Origin: Bog-756 sp963734435 | GTDB lineage: Bacteria; Actinomycetota; Acidimicrobiia; Acidimicrobiales; RAAP-2 | DNA: 64,000 nucleotides | Direction of reading: 5' to 3' | NCBI GenBank assembly: GCA_963734435.1 | Contig: CAVTHA010000006.1 | Span: forward strand, 1-64,000 | Shown here: positions 37,935-48,574 of the stretch, one piece after another | Position numbering within the stretch: the first letter of the stretch is position 1 | How the letters are laid out: the number at the start of each line of letters is the position of its first letter | Position numbers and translations under genes: made by a program | Notes under the pieces: generated by a model | Told to the model about the DNA's origin: nothing | What the model saw: only the letters and a program-made list of their open reading frames with translations | The model's database searches: none

Positions 37935-38741
37935 TCAGCCCTGGTCGGGGGCGAAGGCGGTGGTGGCGAGCTTCGGGCTCAGGTACGGGAGGTCGGCCGC
38001 CAGGGTTCCCGACGCCGACAGCCCCTCGGCCGCCTGGACCAGCGCCCCGTAGGCCACTCGGGCCAGCGAGCCGCCGACCGACACCCGCCGCACCCCGGTT
38101 GCGGCCAGTTCGGCCACTGACGGTGCGCCCGGTCGGAGCAGGACGTTGACCGGGGCGCCGGTCTCCTCGACCACCCGCCCGATGGCCGACAGGTCGGCGA
38201 GGCCCGGCGCGTAGACCACGTGGGCTCCGGCGGCAGAGTAGGCGGCCAGACGGGAGACGGTGTCGTCGAGGTCATCCCGGCCCCTCAGGTGGTTCTCGGC
38301 CCGGGCCGTGAGAAGCATGCCGGACTGCTCGGCCGCCGCCGCCGCCTGGCGCACCCGCTCGACCGCCACCGCCACGTTCTCGATAGTTTGCGCTCCGGGG
38401 TCCCAGTCCTCGATCGAGCAACCCGCCGCACCGGCCTCGGCCAACAGTGCCACCGTCTCGGCCACGCCGCCGGGGCTTCCGGGAAAGCACTGCTCGGCAT
38501 CCACGTTGACCGGGAGATCGGTCACACCGCAGATGTGCCGCACGTGGTCGACGAGCTCGGCGCGGCTGACGGTCATGTCGGCGCGCCCGAGAGAGGCGGC
38601 GAACCCGCCGCTGGTGGTGGCGAGCGCCTCGAAGCCGAGGGCGGTGAGCAACCGGGCCGACCCGGCGTCGAACGGATTGGGCATGACGAAAGTGCCGTCC
38701 TGGTGGAGGAGGCGGAATCGGGCTCGGCGATCGGGGTCCAT
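37935..38741 (-). CDS. Isocitrate lyase/PEP mutase-family protein
   Basis: 268 residues from an ATG at 38741 (MDPDRRARFRLLHQDGTFVM). The family signature appears as LPVNVDAEQCFPGSP (Asp of the metal site), GAAGCSIEDWDPGAQ and LLTARAENHLRGRDD, with C-terminal LPYLSPKL-like end. Members cleave or rearrange C-C or C-P bonds of 2-oxoacid-type substrates (oxaloacetate, 2-methylisocitrate, carboxyPEP); specificity is not clear. Divergent from the luciferase-like gene with a gap of 54 bases. Confidence 0.88.
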   Translation of the reverse strand: MDPDRRARFRLLHQDGTFVMPNPFDAGSARLLTALGFEALATTSGGFAASLGRADMTVSRAELVDHVRHICGVTDLPVNVDAEQCFPGSPGGVAETVALLAEAGAAGCSIEDWDPGAQTIENVAVAVERVRQAAAAAEQSGMLLTARAENHLRGRDDLDDTVSRLAAYSAAGAHVVYAPGLADLSAIGRVVEETGAPVNVLLRPGAPSVAELAATGVRRVSVGGSLARVAYGALVQAAEGLSASGTLAADLPYLSPKLATTAFAPDQG

Positions 38742-38795
38742 CCACCGATCTTCGACGCCCGGGATCGCCGAGACAAGCGGATTAGCGTCGTCGCC

Positions 38796-39683
38796 ATGCG
38801 CCTGAGCACGGTCATCCTCCCCATCTACCGCCGGGCCGAGGCCGACGGGATCTGGCGGCGGGCCGATGAGCTCGGCTTCCATGCCGGCTACACCTACGAC
38901 CACCTCTCGTGGCAGGAGTTCCGCGACCGGCCGTGGTTCGGGGCGGTGCCCACTCTGGCCGGTGCGGCGCTCGCCACTCGGCGCCTGCGGATCGGGACCC
39001 TGGTGACGTCGCCCAACTTCCGCCACCCGGTCACGCTGGCCAAGGACGTCATGACCCTCGACGACCTCTGCGGCGGGAGGCTCATCGTCGGCATCGGTTC
39101 GGGGGGGACGGGCTTCGACGCCTCGGTGCTCGGCCAGAAACCCTGGTCTGCCTACGAGCGGACGGAGCGCTTCGGCGAGTTCCTCCGGCTGCTCGACAAA
39201 CTGCTGACCCAGCCCTCGACCACCGATGCGGGCACCCACTATTCGGCGGTGGAGGCACGGATGATCCCGGGGTGCGTGCAGCAGCCGCGGCCGCCGTTCC
39301 TGGTGGCGGCGGCCGGGCGCCGGGGGTTCAACCTGGCCGCCGAGCTGGGCCAGGGCTGGGTGACCTACGGGGATCCCGGCCGACCGGCCGCCGCCCCGGA
39401 GCAACAGGCGCTCGCCGTGGTGCGCACCCAGCTGGAGGGCCTGGAGCAGGCGTGCGCAACCCAGGGACGCGACCACGGCCTGATCGACAAGGTGCTGCTG
39501 GCCGGCCTGACCGCCGAACAGCCGCTCGTCTCGGTGGACGCCTTCGTGGACTGGGCCGGCCGGTACGGGGAGCTCGGCTTCTCCGAGCTGGTCCTACACT
39601 GGCCAGTCCCCGACTCGCGCTTCGCCACCGCTCCCGATGTCTTCGAGCAGGTCGCGACCGACGGCGCCACCCAGCTGGGCTGA
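38796..39683 (+). CDS. Luciferase-like (LLM class) flavin/F420-dependent oxidoreductase
   Basis: 295 residues from ATG at 38796 (MRLSTVILPIYRRAEADGIW). TIM-barrel bacterial-luciferase family: HAGYTYDHLSWQEFRDRPWF, RRLRIGTLVTSPNFRHPVTL, DLCGGRLIVGIGSGGTGFD are typical of the group, many members of which use F420 in actinobacteria. Cofactor and substrate cannot be settled by sequence. The longer upstream open frame is the antisense of the PEP-mutase gene. Confidence 0.88.
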   Translation: MRLSTVILPIYRRAEADGIWRRADELGFHAGYTYDHLSWQEFRDRPWFGAVPTLAGAALATRRLRIGTLVTSPNFRHPVTLAKDVMTLDDLCGGRLIVGIGSGGTGFDASVLGQKPWSAYERTERFGEFLRLLDKLLTQPSTTDAGTHYSAVEARMIPGCVQQPRPPFLVAAAGRRGFNLAAELGQGWVTYGDPGRPAAAPEQQALAVVRTQLEGLEQACATQGRDHGLIDKVLLAGLTAEQPLVSVDAFVDWAGRYGELGFSELVLHWPVPDSRFATAPDVFEQVATDGATQLG

Positions 39684-39713
39684 GCGCGGTTCAGCAGGCA
39701 GTCAGCGTGAGGG

Positions 39714-41210
39714 TCAGCGCATCACCCGGCGAACACCGGCGCCGGTGGCCAGCTCCGGCGGAACCAGGTCGATGTAGGTAGGCACCGGGATGGCATCGAG
39801 CTCTTCCGCCCCGTCGCCCGGCCGGTCGGCCGCCGGCTGGGTGGTGTACTCACCGGAGGGCGACCGCACGACGATCTGGGCCCGCTTCCGCTTGCCGATG
39901 CCCTCGGCCGCCCGCATCTCGTTGCAGATCTTGTAGGTCACCACGTAGGCGAGGATCGGCGCCACGATCACCGAGATCCGGAAGAACCAGAGGACGGCGA
40001 CGAGCGGGATCTGGAAGAAGTTGGCCATCACGTCGGTGGACGAGGCGAAGAACACCATGAACAGCAGGGTGAGCATCGACGCGCCGGCCGCGGTCCGCTT
40101 CGGCCGGTCACGCGGTCGGTCGAGCAGGTTGTGGTAGGCGACGTCCTTCGTGTGCCGCGTCTCGAGGAACGGCCACACGATGAAGATGTTGAAGATGAGG
40201 CCGGGGAAGATCACCGCCGGTAGGAACACCTCGAGGGGAAGGGTGTGGCCCCACCCGACCCATTCCCAACTGGGCATGATGCGCAGTGCCCCGTCCAGCC
40301 AGCCCATGTACCAGTCCGGTTGCACGGCGTAGGAGATCTGGTACGGCTCGTACTGCCCGAACTGCCAGATGGGGTTGATCTGGGCGAAGGCACCGAGCAG
40401 GAAGATGACTGCGGTGATCATGAACAGGAAGCCGGTCGTCTTGGCGATGAACGTCGGGAACATGGGCGAGCCGACGACGTTGTGCTCGGTCTTTCCTTTG
40501 CCGGCGAACTGGGTGTGCTTCTGTTTGACCAGAAGACCGAGATGGGCGGCCAGCAGGCCGAGGATGAGCAGCGGCAGGATGAGCACGTGCAGGATGAAGA
40601 ACCGCGGGATGATCACGCCGTTGCCGGGGTAGTTGCCTCCGAACAGGAAGAAGGCGATGTAGCTCCCCACCAGGGGGATGGACTCGATGATCGAGTAGGC
40701 GATGCGGATACCGGTGCCCGACACCAGGTCGTCGGGCAGGGAGTAACCGAGGAACCCGTTGAGGATGGCGAGGATGAGCATGGTCACCCCGACCAGCCAG
40801 TTGAACTCGCGGGGCTTGCGGAAGGCGCCGGTGAAGAAAACGCGGGCCATGTGCACGGCGATCGAGCCGAGGAAGATGTCGGCCGCCCAGTGGTGTGCCT
40901 GCCGCATGAGCAGGCCCGACTTCACGTCGAAGGAGAGCCCCACCGAGGAGGCGTAGGCCTCGGACACCCGCTGGCCCCGGAGGGGGACGTAGCTGCCGTG
41001 GTAGACGATCTCGTGGGCCGAGGGCACGTAGAAGAGGGAGAGGAACACGCCGGTTACCAGCAGCACCACAAACGAATAGAGGGCGATCTCGCCCAGCATG
41101 AACGACCAATGGTCGGGGAAGATCTTGTCGAGGAAGACCCGACCGCCCTTGGCCACGGCCAGCCGGTCGTCGACCCAGCGGAGCGACTTGTCGATGGTCT
41201 TGTCGATCAC
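39714..41210 (-). CDS. qcrB: Menaquinol-cytochrome c reductase cytochrome b subunit
   Basis: 498 residues. Cytochrome b of the actinobacterial bc1 complex, which forms a supercomplex with the aa3 oxidase. Heme ligands lie in RQAHHWAADIFLGSIAVHMA and GNGVIIPRFFILHVLILPLL; the quinol-site PDWYMGWLDGALRIMPSWE replaces the PEWY of other phyla. Eight or more helices and a hydrophilic C-terminal tail. Last gene of ctaE-qcrCAB, seven bases after qcrA. Confidence 0.96.
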   Translation of the reverse strand: MIDKTIDKSLRWVDDRLAVAKGGRVFLDKIFPDHWSFMLGEIALYSFVVLLVTGVFLSLFYVPSAHEIVYHGSYVPLRGQRVSEAYASSVGLSFDVKSGLLMRQAHHWAADIFLGSIAVHMARVFFTGAFRKPREFNWLVGVTMLILAILNGFLGYSLPDDLVSGTGIRIAYSIIESIPLVGSYIAFFLFGGNYPGNGVIIPRFFILHVLILPLLILGLLAAHLGLLVKQKHTQFAGKGKTEHNVVGSPMFPTFIAKTTGFLFMITAVIFLLGAFAQINPIWQFGQYEPYQISYAVQPDWYMGWLDGALRIMPSWEWVGWGHTLPLEVFLPAVIFPGLIFNIFIVWPFLETRHTKDVAYHNLLDRPRDRPKRTAAGASMLTLLFMVFFASSTDVMANFFQIPLVAVLWFFRISVIVAPILAYVVTYKICNEMRAAEGIGKRKRAQIVVRSPSGEYTTQPAADRPGDGAEELDAIPVPTYIDLVPPELATGAGVRRVMR

Positions 41211-41217
41211 GGCTCGA

Positions 41218-42160
41218 TCACGGCCTCTCCCAGAATCCGGGGCCGACGGCCTGGTCGAAGCCGGCCTGGGACCGAAGGAACCCGGCTGAGTCCACCTTCA
41301 GCGGCAATTGTGGCAGAGGCCGGGGAGCGGGGCCGAATTCGGGCACGGCGCCGGAGGGCACGTTGAAGATCGACTGGTGGCAGGGGCAGACCAGCTGCTG
41401 GGTCTGCTCCTGGTAGAGGCCCACCGGGCAGCCGAGGTGGGTGCACATCTTGGAGTAGGCCACATAGCCCTGCACCCCCCAGTCCGTGCGCCCCGGAGGG
41501 CTCAGCGGGTAGGGCGGGTCGAACGGGCCGAGCTGGGCCAGCCGGATGAGGATGACCTGGTCGGGAGAGGAGCCCTGGAACCCTTTCGGGAACACGGTGA
41601 GCACCCCGCCCGTCTCGAGGTCGGTGGCGCTCACCGGGCGGCCGGAAACCGTGACCAATTGCGAGTTCTTCCTCCAGTTGGTCTGGAACAGGGTGGTGCC
41701 GGGCTTGGGGCCGAGCGAGCGGATGAGGGGGAAGAGGAGGACGATGCCCATGGCCGTCGAGCCCAGGGCGAACAGGCCGCCCAGCACCTTGCGCCGCTTG
41801 ACCACCATGCCGCCCCGCTCGACCACCGCCGCCGTCATGGCGTCGCGCTCCTCCTCGGTCGAGTGGAACTCGTGCCGTTCCTCGACGAAGGGGCCCTGGG
41901 GCATGAGGTACTTGCCCCAGGCGGTGACCCCGAAGCCCAGGGCGAGGAGCCCGACGCCGAGGGTGATCCCCTGCCATTGCGTGCTGTCAGTCACCCAATA
42001 GGCGATCCCGAACCCGATGAAGCCGAGGAACCCGATGATCATGGCCACCGCCGCCACCGCCTGGGCCCGCCCGGGGTGCTGGGCGAAGGGCTGCAGGTGG
42101 GGATCGTCGAGCCGCCGCCATGGGCAGCGGCCCCTCGAGGCGCGGCGACTCGTCGCTCAC
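41218..42160 (-). CDS. qcrA: Menaquinol-cytochrome c reductase Rieske subunit (N-terminal frameshift)
   Basis: Rieske 2Fe-2S protein of the bc1 complex. Ligand motifs are CTHLGCPVGLY and CPCHQSIFN, with three N-terminal helices as in actinobacterial QcrA. I extend the start to a GTG at 42160 that overlaps the qcrC stop (GTGA): it reads SDESPRLEGPLPMAA, then shifts by one base near 42115 to LDDPHLQPFAQHPGRAQ and joins the main frame. About 313 residues after repair. Confidence 0.92.
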
Positions 42161-43075
42161 GTGCGGTCGCCGATCCAGAAGCAGACCAGCATCAGCACGC
42201 CGACCCCGAGGAGGAGCCCGACGAAGCCCTCCCCGACCGGCCCGATCCCGCCCAGCCCGAACCCACCGGGATCCGACGGGTGCTGTATCACGCTGTGCAC
42301 ATAGGCGGCGACGTCACGCGCTTCGGTGTCGGTCATGTTGCCTTGGCTGAAGTGGGGCATGTTGCCCGGCCCCGACCGGATGGCCTCGACGATCTGGGGG
42401 AGGGTGGCGAGGTGCAGGCTCGGGGCGTACGCCCCTCCGGCCAGCGGCGTCACCGGCCCCGGTGATGGTGTGGCAGGCGGCGCAGTTGAGGGTGAACAGG
42501 GTGTTGCCGGCCTCGAGGTCGGCGTTGTTGGTGTTGACCACCGGGACCTTGGTTCCCTGGCCGGGGGTGAGGGACTGCACCCAGGCGGCGATCTCCAGGG
42601 TCTGGAGCCGGTTGAACCGGGGCGGCTTGCGGGTGGCCTGCACGCTCGAGTCGGCCAGCGGCATCCGGCCGGTCGACACCCAGAAGTCGACGGTGCCCGC
42701 TCCGAGCCCCTGCAGGTTCGGCCCCCGGGTGGTGCCGAGCGCCTCCGGCCCGTGGCAGGACGAGCAATTGGCGGCGAACAGGGCCTGCCCGGGGGTGACG
42801 AAGGCCTCGGGCAGGTTCACGTAGAAGATCCCGGTCTGGTTGGAGGGTGCCCCGTACTGGAGGACCTCCGACAGGCTCGGCGTGGTCGGCTGGCCGACCG
42901 GTGTGGCGGTCGAGGCCGTGGTGGTGAGCGTCGGCAGGGTGGTGGTCGGGACGGCGCCGGCCGAGCTCGAGCCCGGCCCCGGCGAGAAGGCCAGCACGCC
43001 CACGATGCCGACGAACCCGACCAAGGCACATGGCGCCAGGTACCGGGTCCTCACCAGCCGAGAGAGCCGTCCCAT
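42157..43075 (-). CDS. qcrC: Menaquinol-cytochrome c reductase diheme cytochrome c (one frameshift)
   Basis: Diheme cytochrome c of the actinobacterial bc1 complex that passes electrons straight to the oxidase. N-terminal helix (YLAPCALVGFVGIVGVLAF), Thr-rich linker, heme sites CSSCHGPEALG and CAACHTITGAG. Near 42455 the frame shifts and continues as TPLAGGAYAPSLHLATLPQI, with the sixth-ligand region GNMPHFSQGNMTD and a C-terminal helix GFVGLLLGVGVLMLVCFWIG. About 305 residues. Confidence 0.92.
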
Positions 43076-43687
43076 CTATTTGAGCAGGAAGAGGCAGGCG
43101 TAGAGACCGATCCAGACCACGTCCACGAAGTGCCAGTAGTAGCTGACGCCCTGGAACACCGCCGTCTCCCCCGGGTCCCCCTTGGGGCCCTTGAGCCGGC
43201 CCAGAAGGAAGATCATGGCCACCAGGCCGAGGGTCACGTGCAGGCCGTGGAGCCCGGACATGATGTAGAAGAGCGAGCCGTACGAGGTCACGGTGGGATT
43301 GGTGGCCGGGTTGTGCGAGAGGTCGACCCACTCGAAGAACTGGTTGGCCACGAAGAGCGCACCGAGGACGAGCGTGGCCACCACGAAGATCTTGGCGCTG
43401 CGCCGGTTGCCTCGTTCCTGGTCGAAGACGGCCTTCTGCATGGTGAAGCTGGAGGACACCAGGACGGCGGTGAAGATCCCTGCCCGGATCACGTCGAGGT
43501 GGGCTCCGGCCGGCGGCCAGACCGAGGCATGGGCGCGGATGGTGAAGAAGGCGGCGAACAGGGAGCTGAAGAACATCACCTCCGAGCCCAGCCAGATGAT
43601 GACCCCGACGGCCAGCATCGAGGGCCGGTCTGGACGGTGCCGCCGGGCTGCGGTGATCGTCGGATCGGCGGCCATGGCCTGGGTCAC
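43076..43687 (-). CDS. ctaE: Cytochrome c oxidase subunit III
   Basis: 203 residues, five-helix actinobacterial form. Signatures: WLGSEVMFFSSLFAAFFTIR (conserved Glu), SGLHGLHVTLGLVAMI and YYWHFVDVVWIGLYACLFLL at the C-terminus. Directly upstream of qcrC, the usual actinobacterial order. Confidence 0.95.
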   Translation of the reverse strand: MTQAMAADPTITAARRHRPDRPSMLAVGVIIWLGSEVMFFSSLFAAFFTIRAHASVWPPAGAHLDVIRAGIFTAVLVSSSFTMQKAVFDQERGNRRSAKIFVVATLVLGALFVANQFFEWVDLSHNPATNPTVTSYGSLFYIMSGLHGLHVTLGLVAMIFLLGRLKGPKGDPGETAVFQGVSYYWHFVDVVWIGLYACLFLLK

Positions 43688-43829
43688 GCCGTATTTTTAG
43701 TCGAAGGGATCCTCGGGGGGCCAACTCATCCGGCGGCTCATCGGAGGGGTCGCCGAGGGGGGCGGGCCTGCCTGCTCGGGGGCGGCGAGGGAGAGCGGCG
43801 AACCGTCGGGGGCGGCCCCGATGCCTCGG

Positions 43830-46167
43830 TCAGGCCGCCTGCAGGGCGGCCGGCGCCGGGGCCAGATGGACCACGGTCAGGCGTTGGGTGGGCCGGGTGA
43901 GCGCCACGTACAGGGTGCGGAGACCGAGGCCGGTCTCCCCGGCGATCAGCCCCGGCTCGACCACCACCACCGAGTCGAACTCGAGGCCGTTGGCGGCGTC
44001 GGCCGCCAGCAGCACCAGCGGCTCCGACAAACCTCCGAAGCGCGGATCCCTGGGGTCGGCCGCCACCTGTCCCGAGGCGGCCAGCCCGTCCGACAGGGCG
44101 GTGAGCAAGGTCTCCGGTGCGAGCACGGCGACCCGACCCGGTGCGACCGCCGCCACTTCCTCGGCCGCCAGCGTGGCCGCCATGCGGACCAAGTCGTCGA
44201 CGCCGGCTCCACCTCGGGCCCCGTCCGCTCCCCCCACCGCCACCATGCGCGGCTCCACTCCGGTGCGACGGACCGGGCGGGGAGGGACGAGCTCCGGTGC
44301 GGCCACGGCCAGGACGCGGCCGGCCACGGCTAGCACCTCGGCCGGCGTGCGGTAGCTCACGCTCAGCTCGATGGTACGGACCGGTCGCCGCCGCGGCAGA
44401 TGCTCGATGATGTCCGACCACGAGCCGGGGGACCATGGTGCGGTGGCCTGAGCGATGTCGCCCACGACGGTCATGGAGCCGGACAGCGACCGCCGGGTGA
44501 GCATGCGCAGCTGCATGGGCGACAGGTCCTGCACCTCGTCCACCACGATGTGGCCGTACTGGCGCCCCACCTCGTCGGCACCACCGTGGCGCGGCCCGAG
44601 GAGATGCCGGGCTTCGTCGACCAGGGCGGCGTCGGCCGGTGTCCAGGCCACCTCTTCGAATGACGCCGACCGCGGGCGGTAGAGGAGGTCCTGCTCGTCC
44701 CGGGAGAGGGCGCCGCGCCCGGCGGCGGCGATCAGCGGCCGGGCCCCGAACAGGTCGTGCAGCAATTCGTCGGGGGAAAGGCGCGGCCACATCCGGTCGA
44801 GGGCCTCGACCAGCTCGGGAACCCGGCGCACCTTGCGGGAGAAGTCCTCGAAGTCGAACTCGTCCTCGCCGAGCTCGGAGGGATCCTCATAGCCGGGGAA
44901 GGCCGTCACCGAATCCGGGTGGCCCACACCCAGCCGCTGCTGGGTCTGGCGAGCCCGCTCGGCCAGGAGCTGGGCCACCGACTGCTCGACCAGACGGCGA
45001 CGAGCGTTGTGGGAGCCGGGCCGCCGGCGGACGGCGTCGACGATGCCCGCACTCTCCTCGGCTGAGAGACGGAGGATCAGTGCACCGTAGGGGATGGCGA
45101 TCGGTTCGGCCAACCCCCGTTGCCGCTGTCCGCACGGCGCGGGCGATGACCTTGGCCATGCGGGGGTCACCCTTGAGCCGGGCCACCTCGACCGGTCCCT
45201 TCTCCTGCACCCGGATCTCGGGAACGAGGCCCGACATCGTCGACAGCGTCACGCCCGTCTCGCCCAGGGACGGCAGGACCTGGTCGATGTACCGGAGGAA
45301 GAGTGGATTGGGACCGACGACGAGCACACCCTGGCGCTCGAGTGGGAACCGGTGGGTGTACAAGAGGTACGCCGCCCGGTGGAGGGCCACGGCCGTCTTG
45401 CCCGTGCCCGGCCCACCTTGGACCACCAGCACCCCGCTCAGCGGGGCGCGGATGATCTCGTCCTGCTCCTTCTGGATGGTGGAGACGATGTCGGTCATCC
45501 GCCCGGACCGGGCCCGGCCGAGGGCGGCGAGCAGGGCGGCCGGACCACCGATGGGCAGGTCGCCGAGGATGAGCTCGCCTTCACCCTCCGCCGCCTCGGA
45601 ACCGTCGGAAGCCGGGGCGGCGTGAGCCTCCTCGGACGGACCGCCGAAGCGCTCGTCTTCGATGCCGGTGACCCGGCGACCTTCGAGGGCCAGGTGCCGG
45701 CGGAGGACGAGCCCCTGGGGATCGCGCCCGGTCGCCCGGTAGAACGGCTCGGCGATGGGCGCCCGCCAGTCCACCACCAAGGGCTCGTGATCGGCGCCGT
45801 GGACGGCCAGCCGGCCGATATGGAAGGTCTCGACTTCAGGCTCGGTCGACGCCGCCGTACCGTTGGCCGGTCGACCGTTCTGGACCTCGCCCCGGTCCGG
45901 GTGGCCGTCCCCTGACTGCCCGCCGTCTCGCACCCGGTCGATACGGCCGAAGGTGAGGGCCTGGTCTCCGATGTCGAGTTGCTCCAGACGGGCCAGGCTG
46001 GTCCGGACGATCACATCGCGTTCGGTGCGCGACTGGAACGTGCCGCCCCTTCCGAGGTCGAGCACGCCGTCGAGCATGGCATTGGCATCGCTCCGCATGG
46101 CGTCGAGCCGGGCGTAGGCGACGTCCACGAAGTCCTGTTCGGCCTGCCGTTCGGGATCCACCCGCAC
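43830..46167 (-). CDS. HelD/HelR-like superfamily I helicase (one frameshift)
   Basis: UvrD-like ATPase of the HelD group, which frees stalled RNA polymerase from DNA and, in some actinobacteria, protects against rifamycins. GTG at 46167 gives RVDPERQAEQDFVDVAYARL, the start of the N-terminal coiled arm. Walker A is VVQGGPGTGKTAVALHRAAY near residue 245; Walker B and the helicase motifs are HIVVDEVQDLSPMQLRM, VVGDIAQATAPW and TLYVALTRPTQRLTVVH. A shift near 45115 divides it into two frames. About 780 residues after repair. Divergent from hemE. Confidence 0.85.
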
Positions 46168-46454
46168 CTCCGTCTGCCCGCCCGTTGTTCCGCCCCGTCC
46201 CAGAGAGGGGAACCCTCGATTGTATGCGCCGGGGTCGGGCGGCGCGACGGCCGGTGGGCGCACGTGTCCGATGGGCCGACGACGCCGGTAGCCCGTGACC
46301 GGGCCCGGACGACCCCGGACCGGCCGGCTCTCGCCCGAAGGCCCCGGTCGCCGGGCTCTAGACTTCGGCGATGGCCGTGCCCGTTCCACCGCCGCCGGCC
46401 CGCGGTGCAACCGGTCGCTCCCTCACCCGACCGGAGCGGGCCGGGGCCTAGGCC
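46168..46454. promoter_or_regulatory. Divergent promoter region, helD / hemE
   Basis: About 290 bases between divergent starts. No gene is visible; it must carry both promoters. I cannot point to specific -10/-35 boxes in this GC-rich stretch. Confidence 0.4.
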
Positions 46455-47552
46455 GTGGTCCCGGGTGGCGACGGCCGCTTCGACCGCTCCCCCTTCATCG
46501 GCGCATGCCGTCGTCAGGCCGTCGAGCAGGTGCCGGTCTGGTTCATGCGCCAGGCGGGCCGTTCGCTGCCCGAATATCGCGCCGCACGCGGCTCGGGCAG
46601 CATCCTCGAGGCCATTGCCCGACCCGATCTGGTGGCCGAGCTCACCCGGCAGCCGGTGGACCGCTACGGAACCGACGCCGCCATCCTCTTCTCCGACATC
46701 GTCGTCCCGGTGGCCGCCATCGGCTTCGGGGTCGACGTGGCCCCGGGCACCGGGCCGGTCGTATTCCGGCCGTTCGGCGGCAAGGAGGACCTGCCGCGGC
46801 TCCGCCCCCTCGACCCGGAGGCTGACACCGGCCACGTCCTCGACGCCGTCAGGTTGGTGGTCGAACAGCTCGACGTGCCGCTCATCGGCTTCGCCGGCGG
46901 ACCGTTCACCGTGGCCAGCTACCTGGTGGAGGGTGGCCCCTCCCGCACCTTCACCAAGGTGAAGGCCCTGATGCACGGTGAGCCGGGGCTCTGGCACCAG
47001 CTCATGGACCGGCTCGGCGACCTGGCACTGGCCTCGCTCCGGTCACAGATCGATGCGGGCGCCTCGGCCGTGCAGCTATTCGACAGCTGGGTCGGGATCC
47101 TCGCCCCGCGTCACTACGAGCGGTTCGTCCTGCCGGCCACCCAGCAGCTCTTCGCCCGGCTGGCCGACTCTCACCCCGGCATCCCCACCATCCTGTTCGG
47201 CGTGGGGACGGGCGAGCTGCTCCCGGCCATGGCCCGGGCCGGTTGCACGGTGGTCGGTGTCGACTGGCGCGTGCCGCTGGACCAGGCGCGACGACGGCTG
47301 GGCGCCGGGGTGGCCGTACAGGGCAATCTGGATCCGGCCGCCTGCCTCTCCGGGGCGGCGGTCGCCGAGGTGGAGACCCGCGACGTCCTCGACCGGGCCG
47401 GGACGACTCCCGGCCACATCTTCAACCTGGGGCACGGGGTCCTGCCCGAGACCGACCCGGCGGTGCTCGAACGGGTGGTCGAGCTGGTCCATGCCGAGGG
47501 ACGGGCCGGAGTCGAAGGTGTCGGGGCCATGGGTGGGGACGTCTCGGTATGA
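46455..47552 (+). CDS. hemE: Uroporphyrinogen decarboxylase
   Basis: Converts uroporphyrinogen III to coproporphyrinogen III. 365 residues from GTG at 46455. Signatures: PVWFMRQAGRSLPEYRAARG (active-site Arg), DAAILFSDIVVPVAAIGFG, GFAGGPFTVASYLVEGG and the end HIFNLGHGVLPETDP. First gene of hemE-hemH-cgoX-lnt; its stop overlaps hemH by ATGA. Confidence 0.95.
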   Translation: MVPGGDGRFDRSPFIGACRRQAVEQVPVWFMRQAGRSLPEYRAARGSGSILEAIARPDLVAELTRQPVDRYGTDAAILFSDIVVPVAAIGFGVDVAPGTGPVVFRPFGGKEDLPRLRPLDPEADTGHVLDAVRLVVEQLDVPLIGFAGGPFTVASYLVEGGPSRTFTKVKALMHGEPGLWHQLMDRLGDLALASLRSQIDAGASAVQLFDSWVGILAPRHYERFVLPATQQLFARLADSHPGIPTILFGVGTGELLPAMARAGCTVVGVDWRVPLDQARRRLGAGVAVQGNLDPAACLSGAAVAEVETRDVLDRAGTTPGHIFNLGHGVLPETDPAVLERVVELVHAEGRAGVEGVGAMGGDVSV

Positions 47553-48574
47553 CCGACCAGGCCCCAGCGGCCGGGGTGCTGGTGATGGCCCACGGCACGC
47601 CGGCCACCACCGAGGAGATCGAGCCCTTCTACACCGCCATCCGCCACGGGCGACCGCCCGACGCCGCGCTCCTCGCCGAGCTCGTCCAGCGCTATCGGGC
47701 CATCGGGGGAACCTCCCCGCTCACCCGCCGGACGGCGGCGCAGGTCGCCGGGCTGGCGTCCGCTCTGGAGGGCGGCACACCGAGGGGGTACGTCGTGGGC
47801 TACGGGTCCAAGTACACCGACCCGAGCATCGAAGCGGGGATGGCGGCGCTGGTCGCCGAGGGCGTGGACAACGTCGTCGGGCTGGTGCTGACCCCCCACG
47901 AGTCAGCCCTCGGATCGGGCGAGTACCTGCGCCGGGCCCGCCTGGCGGCCGCATCGGCCGACCGTCCGCCGGCGGTCGTCCCGGTGGCTTCGTGGCACCG
48001 GGCTGCCGGACTGGCCTCCCTGCTGGCGGACCGGACGGCGGCGGCCATGGCCACCCTGCCCTCGGACCGCATGGCCCGGACGGTGGTGTTCTTCTCCGCC
48101 CACAGCCTCCCGCGGCGGGCGCTGAGCGACGACGACCCCTACCCCACCCAGGTCGGCGAGTCCGCGGCGGACATCGCGTCCCTCCTGGGGTTCGACGAGG
48201 CACCGGGCTCGAGCTGGGGCGTGGCCTGGCAGAGTGCGGGGCGCACCCCGGAGCCCTGGCTCGGCCCTGACCTCCTCGGCGAGATCCGGCGGGTGGCCGC
48301 CGAGGGGGCTACGTCGGTGGTGGTCTGCCCGGTGGGGTTCGTCTCCGACCATCTCGAAGTCCTCTACGACCTCGACATCGAGGCGGCCGGCGTGGCGGAC
48401 CGGGCCGGGGTGGCGTTCGCCCGGACCCGTTCCCTCAACGACGATCCGCGGTTCCTCGCCATCCTGGCCGACGTGGTGCGCGACGCCGCCCGGGGCGGAG
48501 CCGGCGGCGAGCAGCCCGCGGCGCCACTGGCACCGGCGCGGAGCTCCCCGGCGGCGGGCCCCCCACCGGCGTGA
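47549..48574 (+). CDS. hemH: Ferrochelatase (coproporphyrin type)
   Basis: Inserts iron into the porphyrin; in actinobacteria the substrate is coproporphyrin III (CpfC). 341 residues from ATG at 47549. Signatures: VLVMAHGTPATTEEIEPFY, YRAIGGTSPLTRRTAAQ, FFSAHSLPRRALSDDDPYP (metal-site His) and VVVCPVGFVSDHLEVLYDLD (catalytic Glu). Overlaps hemE and cgoX by four bases each, so the three heme genes are translated together. Confidence 0.93.
   Translation: MTDQAPAAGVLVMAHGTPATTEEIEPFYTAIRHGRPPDAALLAELVQRYRAIGGTSPLTRRTAAQVAGLASALEGGTPRGYVVGYGSKYTDPSIEAGMAALVAEGVDNVVGLVLTPHESALGSGEYLRRARLAAASADRPPAVVPVASWHRAAGLASLLADRTAAAMATLPSDRMARTVVFFSAHSLPRRALSDDDPYPTQVGESAADIASLLGFDEAPGSSWGVAWQSAGRTPEPWLGPDLLGEIRRVAAEGATSVVVCPVGFVSDHLEVLYDLDIEAAGVADRAGVAFARTRSLNDDPRFLAILADVVRDAARGGAGGEQPAAPLAPARSSPAAGPPPA

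Noticed and set aside
37935..39476. Extended 513-codon frame for the PEP-mutase-family gene
   Set aside because: The upstream half is antisense to the luciferase-like gene; homology begins at the ATG at 38741.
43738..44790. Minus-strand frame near the helicase end
   Set aside because: Shadow frame of the helicase C-terminal part, low-complexity Arg/Gly/Pro.
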